NCBI RefSeq assembly: GCF_016786255.1
Contig: NZ_JADMKT010000075.1
Coordinates: 170,840 to 234,839 of the forward strand
Source of the DNA: Robertkochia sediminum
GTDB lineage: Bacteria; Bacteroidota; Bacteroidia; Flavobacteriales; Flavobacteriaceae
Reading direction: 5' to 3'
Length of the DNA stretch: 64,000 bases
The position numbers were made by a program, and so were the translations under genes. Under the pieces are notes generated by a model. That model had not been told where the DNA came from. It did not search any database and saw only the letters and a program-made list of their open reading frames with translations. Of this stretch, positions 26,680 to 35,288 are shown one piece after another (position 1 is the stretch's first letter; each line of letters begins with the position of its first letter).

Positions 26680-27474
26680 CTAATATTTCATAGGTCTGCC
26701 CAGCTCCATTGCCTTATGAATATCGAGATCGGCAACAGAATCAATAATGAGTTCCGGCTTAAAAGCAAAATCGTTCAAATGTTCCTCTTTGGTCACTCCG
26801 CTCAGGGTAAGTATCGTGGTATATCCCAACTGTACCCCTCCCAGGATATCGGTACCCATGGTATCGCCTATAATGATGGTCTCTGCAGATTCCAGGCCGA
26901 GATACTTTCTGGCCGCCCGCATCATCACCGGACTCGGTTTCCCAACAGAGAAGGCTTGCTTTCCGGTGGCCTCTTCGATCATCGCCACCACTGCTTTGAT
27001 CCCCAGGTTAGACCATCCTTTTTTCTTAGGCGACGGATCCAGGTTCGTAGCGATAAATTTGGCCCCATTAAGGATCATTTCCACAGCCGAATTAACCATT
27101 TCCAGGGTGAAATTCCTCCCTTCTCCTACCACGACAAAATCGGGATTCTGATTTACCAGGGTATAGCCATGCTGATGCAAACTGGTAATGAGTCCGCCTT
27201 CTCCCAGGACATATGCAGTACCATTAGGATTCATAAAAGACAAGAAATAGGCTGTAGCCATAGCACTGGTATACACATTTTTCTCTTCGACAGCTATCCC
27301 CATTTTTGCCAGTTTATTCACCGCGTCCAAAGGGGTGCGCTGGCTGTTGTTGGTCATAAAAAGAAAAGGGATATTCTCATCCTGCAAGGTTTTGATAAAC
27401 GTGTCTGCACCGGGGATCATATCATCTCCAGAATAGATCACCCCATCCATATCTATTAAAAATCCGCGTTTCAT
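26680..27474 (-). CDS. HAD-IIA family phosphatase (NagD-like)
   Basis: A 264-residue HAD hydrolase. Motif I is DMDGV (Asp8, Asp10), motif II is TNNSQRTP, motif III the Lys in GKPSP, and motif IV GDTMGTDI. The large C2a cap between motifs II and III is typical of NagD, phosphoglycolate and 4-nitrophenyl phosphatases. It lies upstream of GH32 in the same direction (93-base gap) and divergent from the arsenosugar cluster. Confidence 0.88.
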   Translation of the reverse strand: MKRGFLIDMDGVIYSGDDMIPGADTFIKTLQDENIPFLFMTNNSQRTPLDAVNKLAKMGIAVEEKNVYTSAMATAYFLSFMNPNGTAYVLGEGGLITSLHQHGYTLVNQNPDFVVVGEGRNFTLEMVNSAVEMILNGAKFIATNLDPSPKKKGWSNLGIKAVVAMIEEATGKQAFSVGKPSPVMMRAARKYLGLESAETIIIGDTMGTDILGGVQLGYTTILTLSGVTKEEHLNDFAFKPELIIDSVADLDIHKAMELGRPMKY

Positions 27475-27608
27475 AGTAATTCGTTTTGTTTCTTCTACTT
27501 TTGCTGTGAAAACTTCTAATTTACGATAATAAATCAGTTCATTTCGTAAAGAAAGTGCATTAAAAACGTTCTAAGCCAAAGACCACTTTATAAAATCAAC
27601 AAGAAAAC

Positions 27609-27944
27609 ATGAGTAAATCATATTACGATCCTGCAGACCTGAGAAAGTTTGGATCAATCACCGAATGGAGTGAAGAGCTGGGAGAGAAATTCTTCGAGTA
27701 TTACAACAAAGTATTTGAAGAAGGCGCATTAAGCCCAAGGGAGAAGTCGCTTATTGCCCTTGCCGTGGCACATGTGCGTCAATGTCCTTACTGCATCGAC
27801 GCCTATACCAAAGACGGGTTACAGCGTGGTATCACTAAAGAAGAGATGATGGAAGCCGTTCATGTGGGTGCCGCCATTGAAAGTGGGGCGACCCTGGTAC
27901 ACGGGGTACAGATGATGAACAAGTACAAGAAACTTTCCATGTAG
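27609..27944 (+). CDS. Arsenosugar biosynthesis-associated peroxidase-like protein
   Basis: A 111-residue AhpD/carboxymuconolactone-decarboxylase fold protein. The redox pair is CPYC (Cys59, Cys62) in HVRQCPYCIDAYTK, followed by the helical segment HVGAAIESGATLVHG. It is the first gene of the arsenosugar operon, 17 bases before arsS. In this setting a thiol-based reduction of arsenic(V) intermediates or protection from peroxides is plausible, but this is inference from the fold and position. Confidence 0.85.
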   Translation: MSKSYYDPADLRKFGSITEWSEELGEKFFEYYNKVFEEGALSPREKSLIALAVAHVRQCPYCIDAYTKDGLQRGITKEEMMEAVHVGAAIESGATLVHGVQMMNKYKKLSM

Positions 27945-27961
27945 TCCCTAAACCACGAACC

Positions 27962-29017
27962 ATGAGCGCACAATCGCTAAGAAAAAGAAAAAGCGCACTG
28001 GCCGATCCGGTGCGACAACTCGAATACCTCGCCGGCGGGATGTTTGCCGATGGCGAACTGCCCACCTTTAAAGAAAAGCTCAAGAAGCATGGCATGGACC
28101 ACTTGAGACCGGGAACTCTGGAGATCCTGCAGATCAACCTGGGGTATATGTGCAACCAGGTATGTGAACACTGTCATGTAGATGCAGGTCCCGACCGCAA
28201 GGAGATCATGACCCGCGAGACCATGGAGCAATGCCTGGAAGTACTGCGAACCACGGGAGCGCACACCCTGGACCTCACCGGGGGAGCACCGGAGATGAAC
28301 CCCGATTTTAGGTGGTTCGTAGAGCAGGCATATGCGATAGGGGTTAAGGACCTCATCGTTCGCAGTAACCTCACCATTCTCAATGCCAATAAAAAGTATT
28401 ACGACCTTCCGGAATTCTTCAAGGCGCATAACGTGCATGTGGTATCTTCCATGCCACACTGGACCCGTGGAAAAACCGATCGCCAGCGCGGAAGCGGCGT
28501 TTTTGACCGCAGTATCCAGGCGTTAAAGGTCCTTAATTCGGTAGGCTATGGTGTGCCCGACAGTGACCTTCAGCTGGACCTCGTATACAATCCTGCGGGA
28601 GCCTTCCTCCCTGCTGGTCAGCAGGACCTCGAAAAAGAATTCAAAAAAGCCCTGCTGGAAGACTTCGGCATACACTTCAACCAGTTGTTCACCATAACCA
28701 ACCTTCCGATATCCCGCTTCCTGGAGTACTTGATCGCTTCGGAAAACTACGAAGACTATATGTACAGTCTTGTCGAAGCCTTTAATCCGGCTGCGGCCAC
28801 AAATGTGATGTGTACCAACACCATTTCGGTAGGCTGGGATGGTTACCTATACGACTGTGACTTCAACCAAATGCTCGACCTAAAAGTAGATCACTCCCTG
28901 AAACACATTAGCGAGTATCGTGAAGACCTGCTGGCAGACCGCAATATCATTATTTCACAACACTGCTATGGCTGTACGGCCGGAGCAGGAAGCAGTTGCC
29001 AGGGAACGTTAGCCTGA
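27962..29017 (+). CDS. arsS: Arsenosugar biosynthesis radical SAM protein ArsS
   Basis: A 351-residue radical SAM enzyme with the CX3CX2C cluster motif MCNQVCEHCH (Cys64, Cys68, Cys71), DLTGGAPEMNP as SAM-binding loop, and a C-terminal domain with further cysteines (VMCTNTISVGWDGYLYDCDFN, ending CYGCTAGAGSSCQG) for an auxiliary site. In cyanobacteria ArsS joins 5'-deoxyadenosyl to dimethylarsenite. It stands between the peroxidase-like gene and a DUF2064 gene, in the same operon as arsM. Confidence 0.93.
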   Translation: MSAQSLRKRKSALADPVRQLEYLAGGMFADGELPTFKEKLKKHGMDHLRPGTLEILQINLGYMCNQVCEHCHVDAGPDRKEIMTRETMEQCLEVLRTTGAHTLDLTGGAPEMNPDFRWFVEQAYAIGVKDLIVRSNLTILNANKKYYDLPEFFKAHNVHVVSSMPHWTRGKTDRQRGSGVFDRSIQALKVLNSVGYGVPDSDLQLDLVYNPAGAFLPAGQQDLEKEFKKALLEDFGIHFNQLFTITNLPISRFLEYLIASENYEDYMYSLVEAFNPAAATNVMCTNTISVGWDGYLYDCDFNQMLDLKVDHSLKHISEYREDLLADRNIIISQHCYGCTAGAGSSCQGTLA

Positions 29018-29027
29018 TCCGGATCGC

Positions 29028-29651
29028 ATGGAAAGAGAATTACTGGTATTTGTTAAAAATCCTATTGCGGGTAAGGTTAAAACAAGACTCGCTGCAACCA
29101 TTGGCAAGGAGAAGGCCCTGCAGGTGTATAACCACCTCCTGGAGCATACCGCCAAGGTCTGCGGTGAGGTCAACGCCAGGGTAAGCATATACTTTTCAGA
29201 TGAAGTACCGGATCGCGTTTCCTGGCATCGCGATCACTTTAACTACTACCCCCAAAAAGGCCACCATCTGGGGGAACGCATGGAGAATGCTTTCCGGGAA
29301 GCTTTCGCACGTGGCAGTCGTGAAGTGGTTATTATAGGCAGCGACCTCTACGACCTCAGCGAGGCCATTATTGAGGAAGCTTTCTCCCTCCTGCAACACC
29401 ATGATGCAGTGATAGGACCTGCGAAAGATGGAGGGTACTACCTCATCGGACTCCATGAAATTCCGAAGGAGGTATTCGGTCAAAAAAAATGGGGAAGCGA
29501 TACAATTTTAGCCGCTACTTTAACTGATTTAGCCCCGTATGATGTAGTTTTGTTAAGGGAGCTGAATGACATTGATAATTTTGACGATCTGAAGGCATAC
29601 CCCGATCTATTACAACTTCTAAACACCACAGATCATGGTACAGCAACTTGA
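29028..29651 (+). CDS. DUF2064 / TIGR04282 arsenosugar biosynthesis transferase
   Basis: A 207-residue GT-A-fold protein. The N-terminus FVKNPIAGKVKTRLA and the IIGSDLYDLSEA metal motif mark the TIGR04282 family, related in fold to both glycosyl- and nucleotidyltransferases (CofC/MobA). The segment GPAKDGGYYLIGL is the second conserved block. It overlaps the next gene by 17 bases. In the proposed route it could activate or transfer the arsenoribose unit; the reaction is unproven. Confidence 0.85.
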   Translation: MERELLVFVKNPIAGKVKTRLAATIGKEKALQVYNHLLEHTAKVCGEVNARVSIYFSDEVPDRVSWHRDHFNYYPQKGHHLGERMENAFREAFARGSREVVIIGSDLYDLSEAIIEEAFSLLQHHDAVIGPAKDGGYYLIGLHEIPKEVFGQKKWGSDTILAATLTDLAPYDVVLLRELNDIDNFDDLKAYPDLLQLLNTTDHGTAT

Positions 29652-30447
29652 AGAAACCAAAGAATATTTACAGCAAAGAGGATTTGATAAACCGGAGATC
29701 GGAATCGTTCTGGGTACCGGACTCGGACAATTAGTAGACCTTATAGAAGACCCTATCGTTGCTCATTACAACCACATACCTCACTTCCCGATATCAACGG
29801 TCGAATTTCACAAAGGAAAGCTCATCTACGGTAACCTCTTCGGAAAAAAGGCCGTGGTGATGCAAGGCCGTTTTCACTACTACGAAGGGTACAACCTTTA
29901 TGAGATCACCTATGGGATCCGAGCCATGCATGCCCTGGGGATAAAGAACCTGTTCGTTTCGAATGCTGCGGGAGCCCTTAACAGTGACTACAGCAAAGGT
30001 GAGATCATGCTCTTAGATGACCACATCAACCTGCAAGGCGGTTCGCCCCTGGCCTTTAAAGAAGTTAGCGCTTTCGGAGAACGCTTTGTAGACATGTATC
30101 AACCCTACGACCCGAAACTCAATGGCCTTGCTGAAGCGATAGGTAAAGAGGAAGGGTTAAAACTCAGAAAGGGTGTGTATGCTGCGGTAATGGGACCACA
30201 GCTGGAAACCCGGGCAGAATACCGTTACCTCAGGATCATTGGGGCCGATGCCGTAGGGATGAGTACCGTTCCTGAAGTGATCGTAGCCAACCAGCTCAAG
30301 GTGCCGGTAATGGCTATTTCTGTGCTTACCGATGAATGCGATCCGGACAATCTCCAACCGGTAAGTGTCGATGAGATGATCGGTATTGCAGAGCGAACCG
30401 AACCCCAAATGATCACCCTGTTTAAAAAACTTATAGAGCGCATTTAA
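29635..30447 (+). CDS. punA: Purine nucleoside phosphorylase (trimeric PNP/MTAP family)
   Basis: A 270-residue phosphorylase. Phosphate and base motifs are GTGLGQL near residue 27, MQGRFHYYEGY near 80, SNAAGAL near 115, GVYAAVMGPQLETRAEYR near 190 and the Asn in LTDECDPDNL. It cleaves purine nucleosides with phosphate to base plus ribose-1-phosphate. It is locked in the arsenosugar operon (17-base overlap upstream, TAATG overlap with arsM downstream). Inference: it removes adenine from 5'-deoxy-5'-dimethylarsinoyl-adenosine. Confidence 0.92.
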   Translation: MVQQLEETKEYLQQRGFDKPEIGIVLGTGLGQLVDLIEDPIVAHYNHIPHFPISTVEFHKGKLIYGNLFGKKAVVMQGRFHYYEGYNLYEITYGIRAMHALGIKNLFVSNAAGALNSDYSKGEIMLLDDHINLQGGSPLAFKEVSAFGERFVDMYQPYDPKLNGLAEAIGKEEGLKLRKGVYAAVMGPQLETRAEYRYLRIIGADAVGMSTVPEVIVANQLKVPVMAISVLTDECDPDNLQPVSVDEMIGIAERTEPQMITLFKKLIERI

Positions 30448-31415
30448 TGAGTTACCTCAATACGACCAAAGACCTCTATCGCGAGGCAGCCCTTACACCC
30501 GATGTTGGATTGTGTTGCACTACGAATCCGGTTTGGGAACTTCCGGGACTTAAGATCCCAAAGATCATGCAAGAGATGAATTACGGCTGCGGGAGCACTG
30601 TGAATGCCCGCGACCTGGTAAATAATCCGAAGATCTTATACGTAGGCGTTGGCGGAGGCATGGAACTGCTGCAATTCGCCTATTTCTCACGCCAGAAAGG
30701 CGGTGTGACCGGGGTAGACGTGGTCGATGAGATGCTGGAGGCTTCGCGAAGGAACTTTAAAGAAGCAGAAGCGCAGAACCCCTGGTTTAGCAGAGATTTC
30801 GTAGACCTTAAAAAAGGTGATGCCCTGAACCTGCCCCTTGAAGATGCTTCTGTGGATGTGGCTGCCCAAAATTGCCTGTTCAATATTTTTAAGGAAAAAG
30901 AACTGCGCCAGGCCATTGCCGAGATGTACCGTGTGCTTAAACCTCACGGCAGACTGGTCATGAGCGACCCTGTTTGTGAACAGGAAATGAATACTACCCT
31001 AAGGGAAGATGAGCGCCTGAGAGCCTTATGCCTCAGTGGAAGTCTGCCCCTTCAGGAATACATAAAAATGCTCACCGATGCCGGGTTCGGAACTATCGAG
31101 ATCAGGGCTAAACGTCCTTATCGCGTGTTGGCACCGGGCCAATACCCCACAGACGAATTGATCTATATTGAATCTGTTGAGGTTTGCGCGATCAAAGATC
31201 CGATGCCCGAAGACGGGCCTTGCGTGTTTACCGGAAAGGCAGCGATCTATTTTGGTGATGATGAATATTTTGACGACGGACAGGGTCACGTATTACTACA
31301 AAACCAGCCACTGGCTGTATGCGATAAAACCGCTGCTGCCCTTGAAGCGTTAGGGCGAAAAGATATCTTTATTTCACCTTCCACGTATCACTACGACGGA
31401 GGCGGATGCTGTTAA
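30447..31415 (+). CDS. arsM: Arsenite S-adenosylmethionine methyltransferase ArsM
   Basis: A 322-residue class I methyltransferase. The SAM loop is VGVGGGMELLQFA (near residue 66) with acidic GVDVVDEML. Candidate arsenic-binding cysteines are Cys23/Cys24, Cys48 and Cys146, and the protein ends in a GGGCC tail like other ArsM proteins. It methylates As(III) to methyl- and dimethylarsenite, the substrate for ArsS. The start codon overlaps the phosphorylase stop (TAATG), so translation is coupled. It is the last certain gene of the operon. Confidence 0.92.
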   Translation: MSYLNTTKDLYREAALTPDVGLCCTTNPVWELPGLKIPKIMQEMNYGCGSTVNARDLVNNPKILYVGVGGGMELLQFAYFSRQKGGVTGVDVVDEMLEASRRNFKEAEAQNPWFSRDFVDLKKGDALNLPLEDASVDVAAQNCLFNIFKEKELRQAIAEMYRVLKPHGRLVMSDPVCEQEMNTTLREDERLRALCLSGSLPLQEYIKMLTDAGFGTIEIRAKRPYRVLAPGQYPTDELIYIESVEVCAIKDPMPEDGPCVFTGKAAIYFGDDEYFDDGQGHVLLQNQPLAVCDKTAAALEALGRKDIFISPSTYHYDGGGCC

Positions 31416-31469
31416 AACTGTAAGAAGATAAGCCTGTTCACGACTATAACACTGGAAAAGACCTTAAGC

Positions 31470-32369
31470 ATGAATGAGTATTTAGAGATCATAAGAAACT
31501 CCTATACCGGATATTTCGGATACCTCCTCGATGAGATCACCCGATTTCACTGGTCCAATTATTTTTACGGACTCATTGTGATCTCCCTTGTCGTATGGGG
31601 ACTGGAGCTGTTATTCCCCTGGCGTAAGGATCAAAAGATGTTCCGCAAGGATTTCTTTCTGGACACCTTTTATATGTTCTTTAACTTTTTCCTGCTCAAC
31701 CTCATCGTGCTTATCGCCCTGAGCGAGGTGGCCGCGAAATTCCTGGATGATGTCCTAAGGGTTATCGGACTTGAACTAACCGATATTCAACTTTTCGATG
31801 TAAGTGCCATGCCTATGTGGGCAGGGCTCCTCACCTTTTTCCTTATCACCGATTTCGTACAATGGAATACCCACCGCCTGCTGCACCGGGTGCCTTTCCT
31901 TTGGAATTTTCACAAGGTACACCATTCGGTAAAAGAAATGGGGTTTGCCGCCCATCTGCGCTATCACTGGATGGAGCCGGTAGTTTATAAGAGCTTATTG
32001 TATATTCCACTCGCGCTTATCGGCGGATTCAATGTGGATCAGGTGGCTATTGTACACTTTACGGCCATTACCATCGGGCACCTCAATCACGCTAATATTG
32101 GTTGGGACTACGGCCCGTTCAAATACCTCCTCAACAACCCGAAGATGCATATCTGGCATCACGGAAAAGAACTTCCCAACCGATACGGAGTGAACTTCGG
32201 GATCAGTCTGAGCCTTTGGGATTACCTCTTTAAAACCGACTATATTCCACATAGTGGTCGGGACCTTGAACTGGGATTTGAAGGCGATGAGGACTTTCCG
32301 GAGGATTTTATCGGACAAGAACTCTATCCCCTCGAACTCAAAAAAGAACGCACCGATACAGCTTCGTAA
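31470..32369 (+). CDS. Sterol desaturase / fatty acid hydroxylase family membrane oxygenase
   Basis: A 299-residue integral membrane protein with about four to six helices and the diiron histidine boxes HRLLH (His135, His139), HKVHH (His148, His151, His152), HLNH and IWHH. The superfamily hydroxylates or desaturates lipid chains, carotenoids and sterols. It lies 54 bases after arsM on the same strand and might belong to the same transcript, which would hint at an arsenolipid step, but independent lipid metabolism is equally possible. Confidence 0.88.
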   Translation: MNEYLEIIRNSYTGYFGYLLDEITRFHWSNYFYGLIVISLVVWGLELLFPWRKDQKMFRKDFFLDTFYMFFNFFLLNLIVLIALSEVAAKFLDDVLRVIGLELTDIQLFDVSAMPMWAGLLTFFLITDFVQWNTHRLLHRVPFLWNFHKVHHSVKEMGFAAHLRYHWMEPVVYKSLLYIPLALIGGFNVDQVAIVHFTAITIGHLNHANIGWDYGPFKYLLNNPKMHIWHHGKELPNRYGVNFGISLSLWDYLFKTDYIPHSGRDLELGFEGDEDFPEDFIGQELYPLELKKERTDTAS

Positions 32370-32484
32370 TTTCTTAAAGAAATTGTTGGTTCATCTCAAC
32401 TGGAACATCCTTGGTTTTTAGTAATTTTAGGGAGACTAAACTTCTGCCTGTCATTAAGTTACACCACCAAACAACCGCTTCCTA

Positions 32485-33450
32485 ATGAGATCATTACTAA
32501 TAACAGTTCCTTTCGTGGCATTTTTCATCATGGGCTGTAAAGAGAAACCCCGAACAGACCACAAAGAACAGGCACAAACCGAGCAGGCATTACCCTCTAA
32601 TAATTCTGCCTCCCTCCTTGGGGAAACATGGTGTTTTGCAGAAAGAACCCCTTCGTCTATCACCGAAGGAGCATACAACTACCACCTGGTAAGGCTTCAG
32701 CAACAACCCGCTGAAGCTATAGCCGGAGTTGTCTATCATTATCCTTATGGCACCGACAGTTTTCGCGCCTCTGTAAAAGGGATCCTGTCACCGGAGGACC
32801 AAACCATTAATGCCACCCTGCACGGCTATGCGGAGGGAGAACACTATACCCAGCAAGCCAAATATCGATTAACATCAAAAGCCCTGGAGCTAAACTACAA
32901 GACTCCTCAGGGTGAGATGGCGACCCTGCCACGGGTTTCCTGTGCAGCTTTTGACTCCCTTTTAACCGAGTACCGACAAGGGGTATTTAAGAACCTGATC
33001 AATACCACCGACCGAACGCGGTTAAAACAACTCGATAGTCTGAAGGCTTACGGGTTTACCGAAGACGACCTGGAGAAGGTGAAATTCATGGAAAGGGCGA
33101 TAGACCTGGACAGAGACCCTGCCACCATGGAATACCTTATTTACCTGATGGACCCTTCGCTTTGTGGCACCGGAGGATGTAATCTGCTTGTGGTTGATAG
33201 CGAAAACAACATCGTAGCCGATATTACCGTAACCAAACTCCCCATCTATACCGTGATCGAGGATGTTGAAAAAACCATGAACAGCAAAGGTCAATGGAAG
33301 GATCTTTTTGTTTACAGTAAAGGCATGCGAAGGTTGTCACCAGAGAACGGCGTGTACCCGACTAATCCGAGTGTAGAAGAAGAGATCATGATGGAGCAGC
33401 TTACGGCCTTCCCCGAAAATTACTTGCTTTTAATGGATCATTTTGATTAA
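32485..33450 (+). CDS. Lipoprotein of unknown function
   Basis: A 321-residue lipoprotein (signal MRSLLITVPFVAFF, lipobox IMGC with Cys18). Residues about 30-165 form a beta-rich domain (HLVRLQQQPAEAIAGVVYHYPYG), and about 215-300 contain MDPSLCGTGGCNLLVVD, a Cys-pair motif seen in Bacteroidota lipoproteins of unknown role. No enzymatic signature is visible. It stands between the desaturase and the convergent Old Yellow Enzyme gene. Confidence 0.7.
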   Translation: MRSLLITVPFVAFFIMGCKEKPRTDHKEQAQTEQALPSNNSASLLGETWCFAERTPSSITEGAYNYHLVRLQQQPAEAIAGVVYHYPYGTDSFRASVKGILSPEDQTINATLHGYAEGEHYTQQAKYRLTSKALELNYKTPQGEMATLPRVSCAAFDSLLTEYRQGVFKNLINTTDRTRLKQLDSLKAYGFTEDDLEKVKFMERAIDLDRDPATMEYLIYLMDPSLCGTGGCNLLVVDSENNIVADITVTKLPIYTVIEDVEKTMNSKGQWKDLFVYSKGMRRLSPENGVYPTNPSVEEEIMMEQLTAFPENYLLLMDHFD

Positions 33451-33502
33451 TTCGAAGCCTTTTGATCGGCATACCACTGACATCTTCGTAAGTCGCCACC
33501 AA

Positions 33503-34597
33503 CTAATCTTCAACAAATCCTTTCCAGCGCTGCATGTATTTAATAAAGCTTTCACCCAGGCCTTCTGACCGCAGGTAGTCTGAGGCAACCGGTATTTCTG
33601 TCGACTTGAAGCCGGGATTGGTCATGACCTTTTCAGGAAAGTCGTGATGCAAAATACCTGATCGGCCTACGGTCACAAAATCAACACCGGCGTCGAGGAC
33701 CTTGTGTACTTCCTTTCCCCCGTAGATCTTTCCGGCAACGGTAAGCTTCACCCCCTTGCGATCCATTTCGGTAAAATGGTCCAGGAGTAGCTTACCGTCT
33801 TCCTCACTTCCCTCCGGGGTTTTAAACACATCCCACAGGGAGATGTCCAGGAAATCAACCTGTCCTTTTGCAACGAGTATCCCACAAAGCTCTTTAACCT
33901 CTGCCAACTCCATCCCGAAGCGCTCAGGAGAAAGTCGCACCCCTAACAAAAAGTCACTTCCACACGCCTCACGAATGCCATCGATGATCTCGAAAAGCAA
34001 CCGCGAACGGTTCTCAAGGTTTCCCCCATAGCGATCGGTGCGTTGATTGGTTTCTGCACTTAAGAACTGGGCGACCAGGTAGCCATGCGCCCCATGTACT
34101 TCTACCCCATCAAATCCGCTGTTCTTTGCCCTTACGGCGGCTGCGATAAAATGATCGCGGGTCTCCTCCACTTCTTCCAGGGTCATGGCGCGGGCATCGT
34201 GTTCAACATTCTCCGAAGGACACACCGACATTTCCCCGGCGAGCGCTGCATAGCTGCGCATACCTCCGTGGTGTAGCTGCACAACAGACAAACTCCCTTC
34301 ATTCCTAAGATCATTGGCGAGTGAACGGAGGCCTTCGATATGGCCATCACTGTAGATCCCCAATTGCCCCGACCAGCATTTTCCGTTGAATTGCACCAGG
34401 GCAGCACAGGTCATGACCAGTCCAAACTGGCCCTTAGCCCTCATGGTAAGCCAGTGCTTCTCATCGCCAGAGAGGGTGCCGTCCTCATGGCTTTGCATAT
34501 TGGTGAGTGGCGCCAGCATAAAGCGGTTCTTCATGATTTTACCGCAGGGGAAAACGAGTTGACTATCAGGGTAAGCTGCTACATTGTGTCTTTGCAT
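33503..34597 (-). CDS. NADH:flavin oxidoreductase (Old Yellow Enzyme family)
   Basis: A 364-residue FMN enzyme with a TIM barrel. Family marks are NRFMLAPLTNMQSHEDG near the N-terminus, LHHGGMRS, GFDGVEVHGAHGYLVAQFLS with active-site His pair and NQRTDRYGG, and VTVGRSGILHHDFP for the phosphate site. It reduces activated C=C bonds using NAD(P)H. The partner gene is not evident. A well-formed promoter lies 26 bases upstream of the start. Confidence 0.9.
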   Translation of the reverse strand: MQRHNVAAYPDSQLVFPCGKIMKNRFMLAPLTNMQSHEDGTLSGDEKHWLTMRAKGQFGLVMTCAALVQFNGKCWSGQLGIYSDGHIEGLRSLANDLRNEGSLSVVQLHHGGMRSYAALAGEMSVCPSENVEHDARAMTLEEVEETRDHFIAAAVRAKNSGFDGVEVHGAHGYLVAQFLSAETNQRTDRYGGNLENRSRLLFEIIDGIREACGSDFLLGVRLSPERFGMELAEVKELCGILVAKGQVDFLDISLWDVFKTPEGSEEDGKLLLDHFTEMDRKGVKLTVAGKIYGGKEVHKVLDAGVDFVTVGRSGILHHDFPEKVMTNPGFKSTEIPVASDYLRSEGLGESFIKYMQRWKGFVED

Positions 34598-34622
34598 TTG
34601 TTTGGTATTCTGTAAAGCACTT

Positions 34623-34653
34623 CAAAGCTAAGCAAGCATGTGATCAATAACAA
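34623..34653 (-). promoter_or_regulatory. Bacteroidota-type promoter of the Old Yellow Enzyme gene
   Basis: On the minus strand TTG (34653-34651) is followed after 20 bases by TAGCTTTG (34630-34623), fitting the TTTG / TAnnTTTG consensus. Transcription would start about 18 bases before the ATG at 34597. The rest of 34598-34892 shows no gene or repeat. Confidence 0.6.
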
Positions 34654-34892
34654 GGATCAACAACCTGTAACAAGCTCTTATTTTTTTTCTTTAATACAAC
34701 TCACCAATGTCAAATCAATGCGGTAAATGCTGATTTCGTGGATTTTACCTGAATTATTGACAGTATTTTTATAATTTAATGAAATGTTCTCTCCAGATCA
34801 CGCGGTTTGACCTTGCGCTTATGCCATGATAAGGGTATTCATTATAAAATAACTCAAGATACCCTGAAGACTGCAGGTATGTAAACACGGCT

Positions 34893-35288
34893 ATGGATAA
34901 GCAAATTTTTCAAGCGAGGTTATTCAGTCCAACACTTCCATCCGATTTTATTCACAGAGAAAGGTTAGAGAAGCGACTCAATCTTATAGATGATATTCGT
35001 TTGGTATTAATTTCTGCGCCTTCCGGATATGGAAAATGCCTGTTAACTTCGGGGTGGCTGGAACAATCCGAACATTCCTGGTGCTGGATCAACCTGAACA
35101 GTATGGATGGTGACCTGAATGAATTTTCCCTGTACCTGATCCATGCGATCAGAAGCCTGATCCCGGATTTTGGCACAAACACACTTGAGATCCTCAGCAC
35201 CTTAAACAACCTCACTAAAAATGAAAAAGCTCATACACATTTTAAGCATAAGTCTGCTGATACTTCAATGCTCCTATGGACAGGATAA
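34893..35288 (+). pseudogene. Truncated MalT/LuxR-type ATP-dependent regulator remnant
   Basis: The first about 109 codons match the N-terminus of large MalT-family regulators (usually 800-900 residues): ARLFSPTLPSDFIHRERLE, a Walker A region SAPSGYGKC where Ser/Thr is replaced by Cys, and SGWLEQSEHSWCWINL. Homology stops at about 35220, exactly where the porin start codon begins, and the frame closes at 35288 inside the porin. No HTH or repeat domain remains. Deletion fusing a regulator gene to the porin 5' end is the simplest reading. Confidence 0.75.

Noticed and set aside
27496-27503. TACTTTTG as a -7 box for the arsenosugar operon
   Set aside because: It matches the -7 consensus, but there is no TTTG at the right distance and the leader would be about 100 bases; kept as unproven.
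34756-34779. TTGACA and TATAAT-like pair before the MalT remnant
   Set aside because: The spacing is only about 7 bases, and the classical sigma-70 consensus is not the rule in Bacteroidota.
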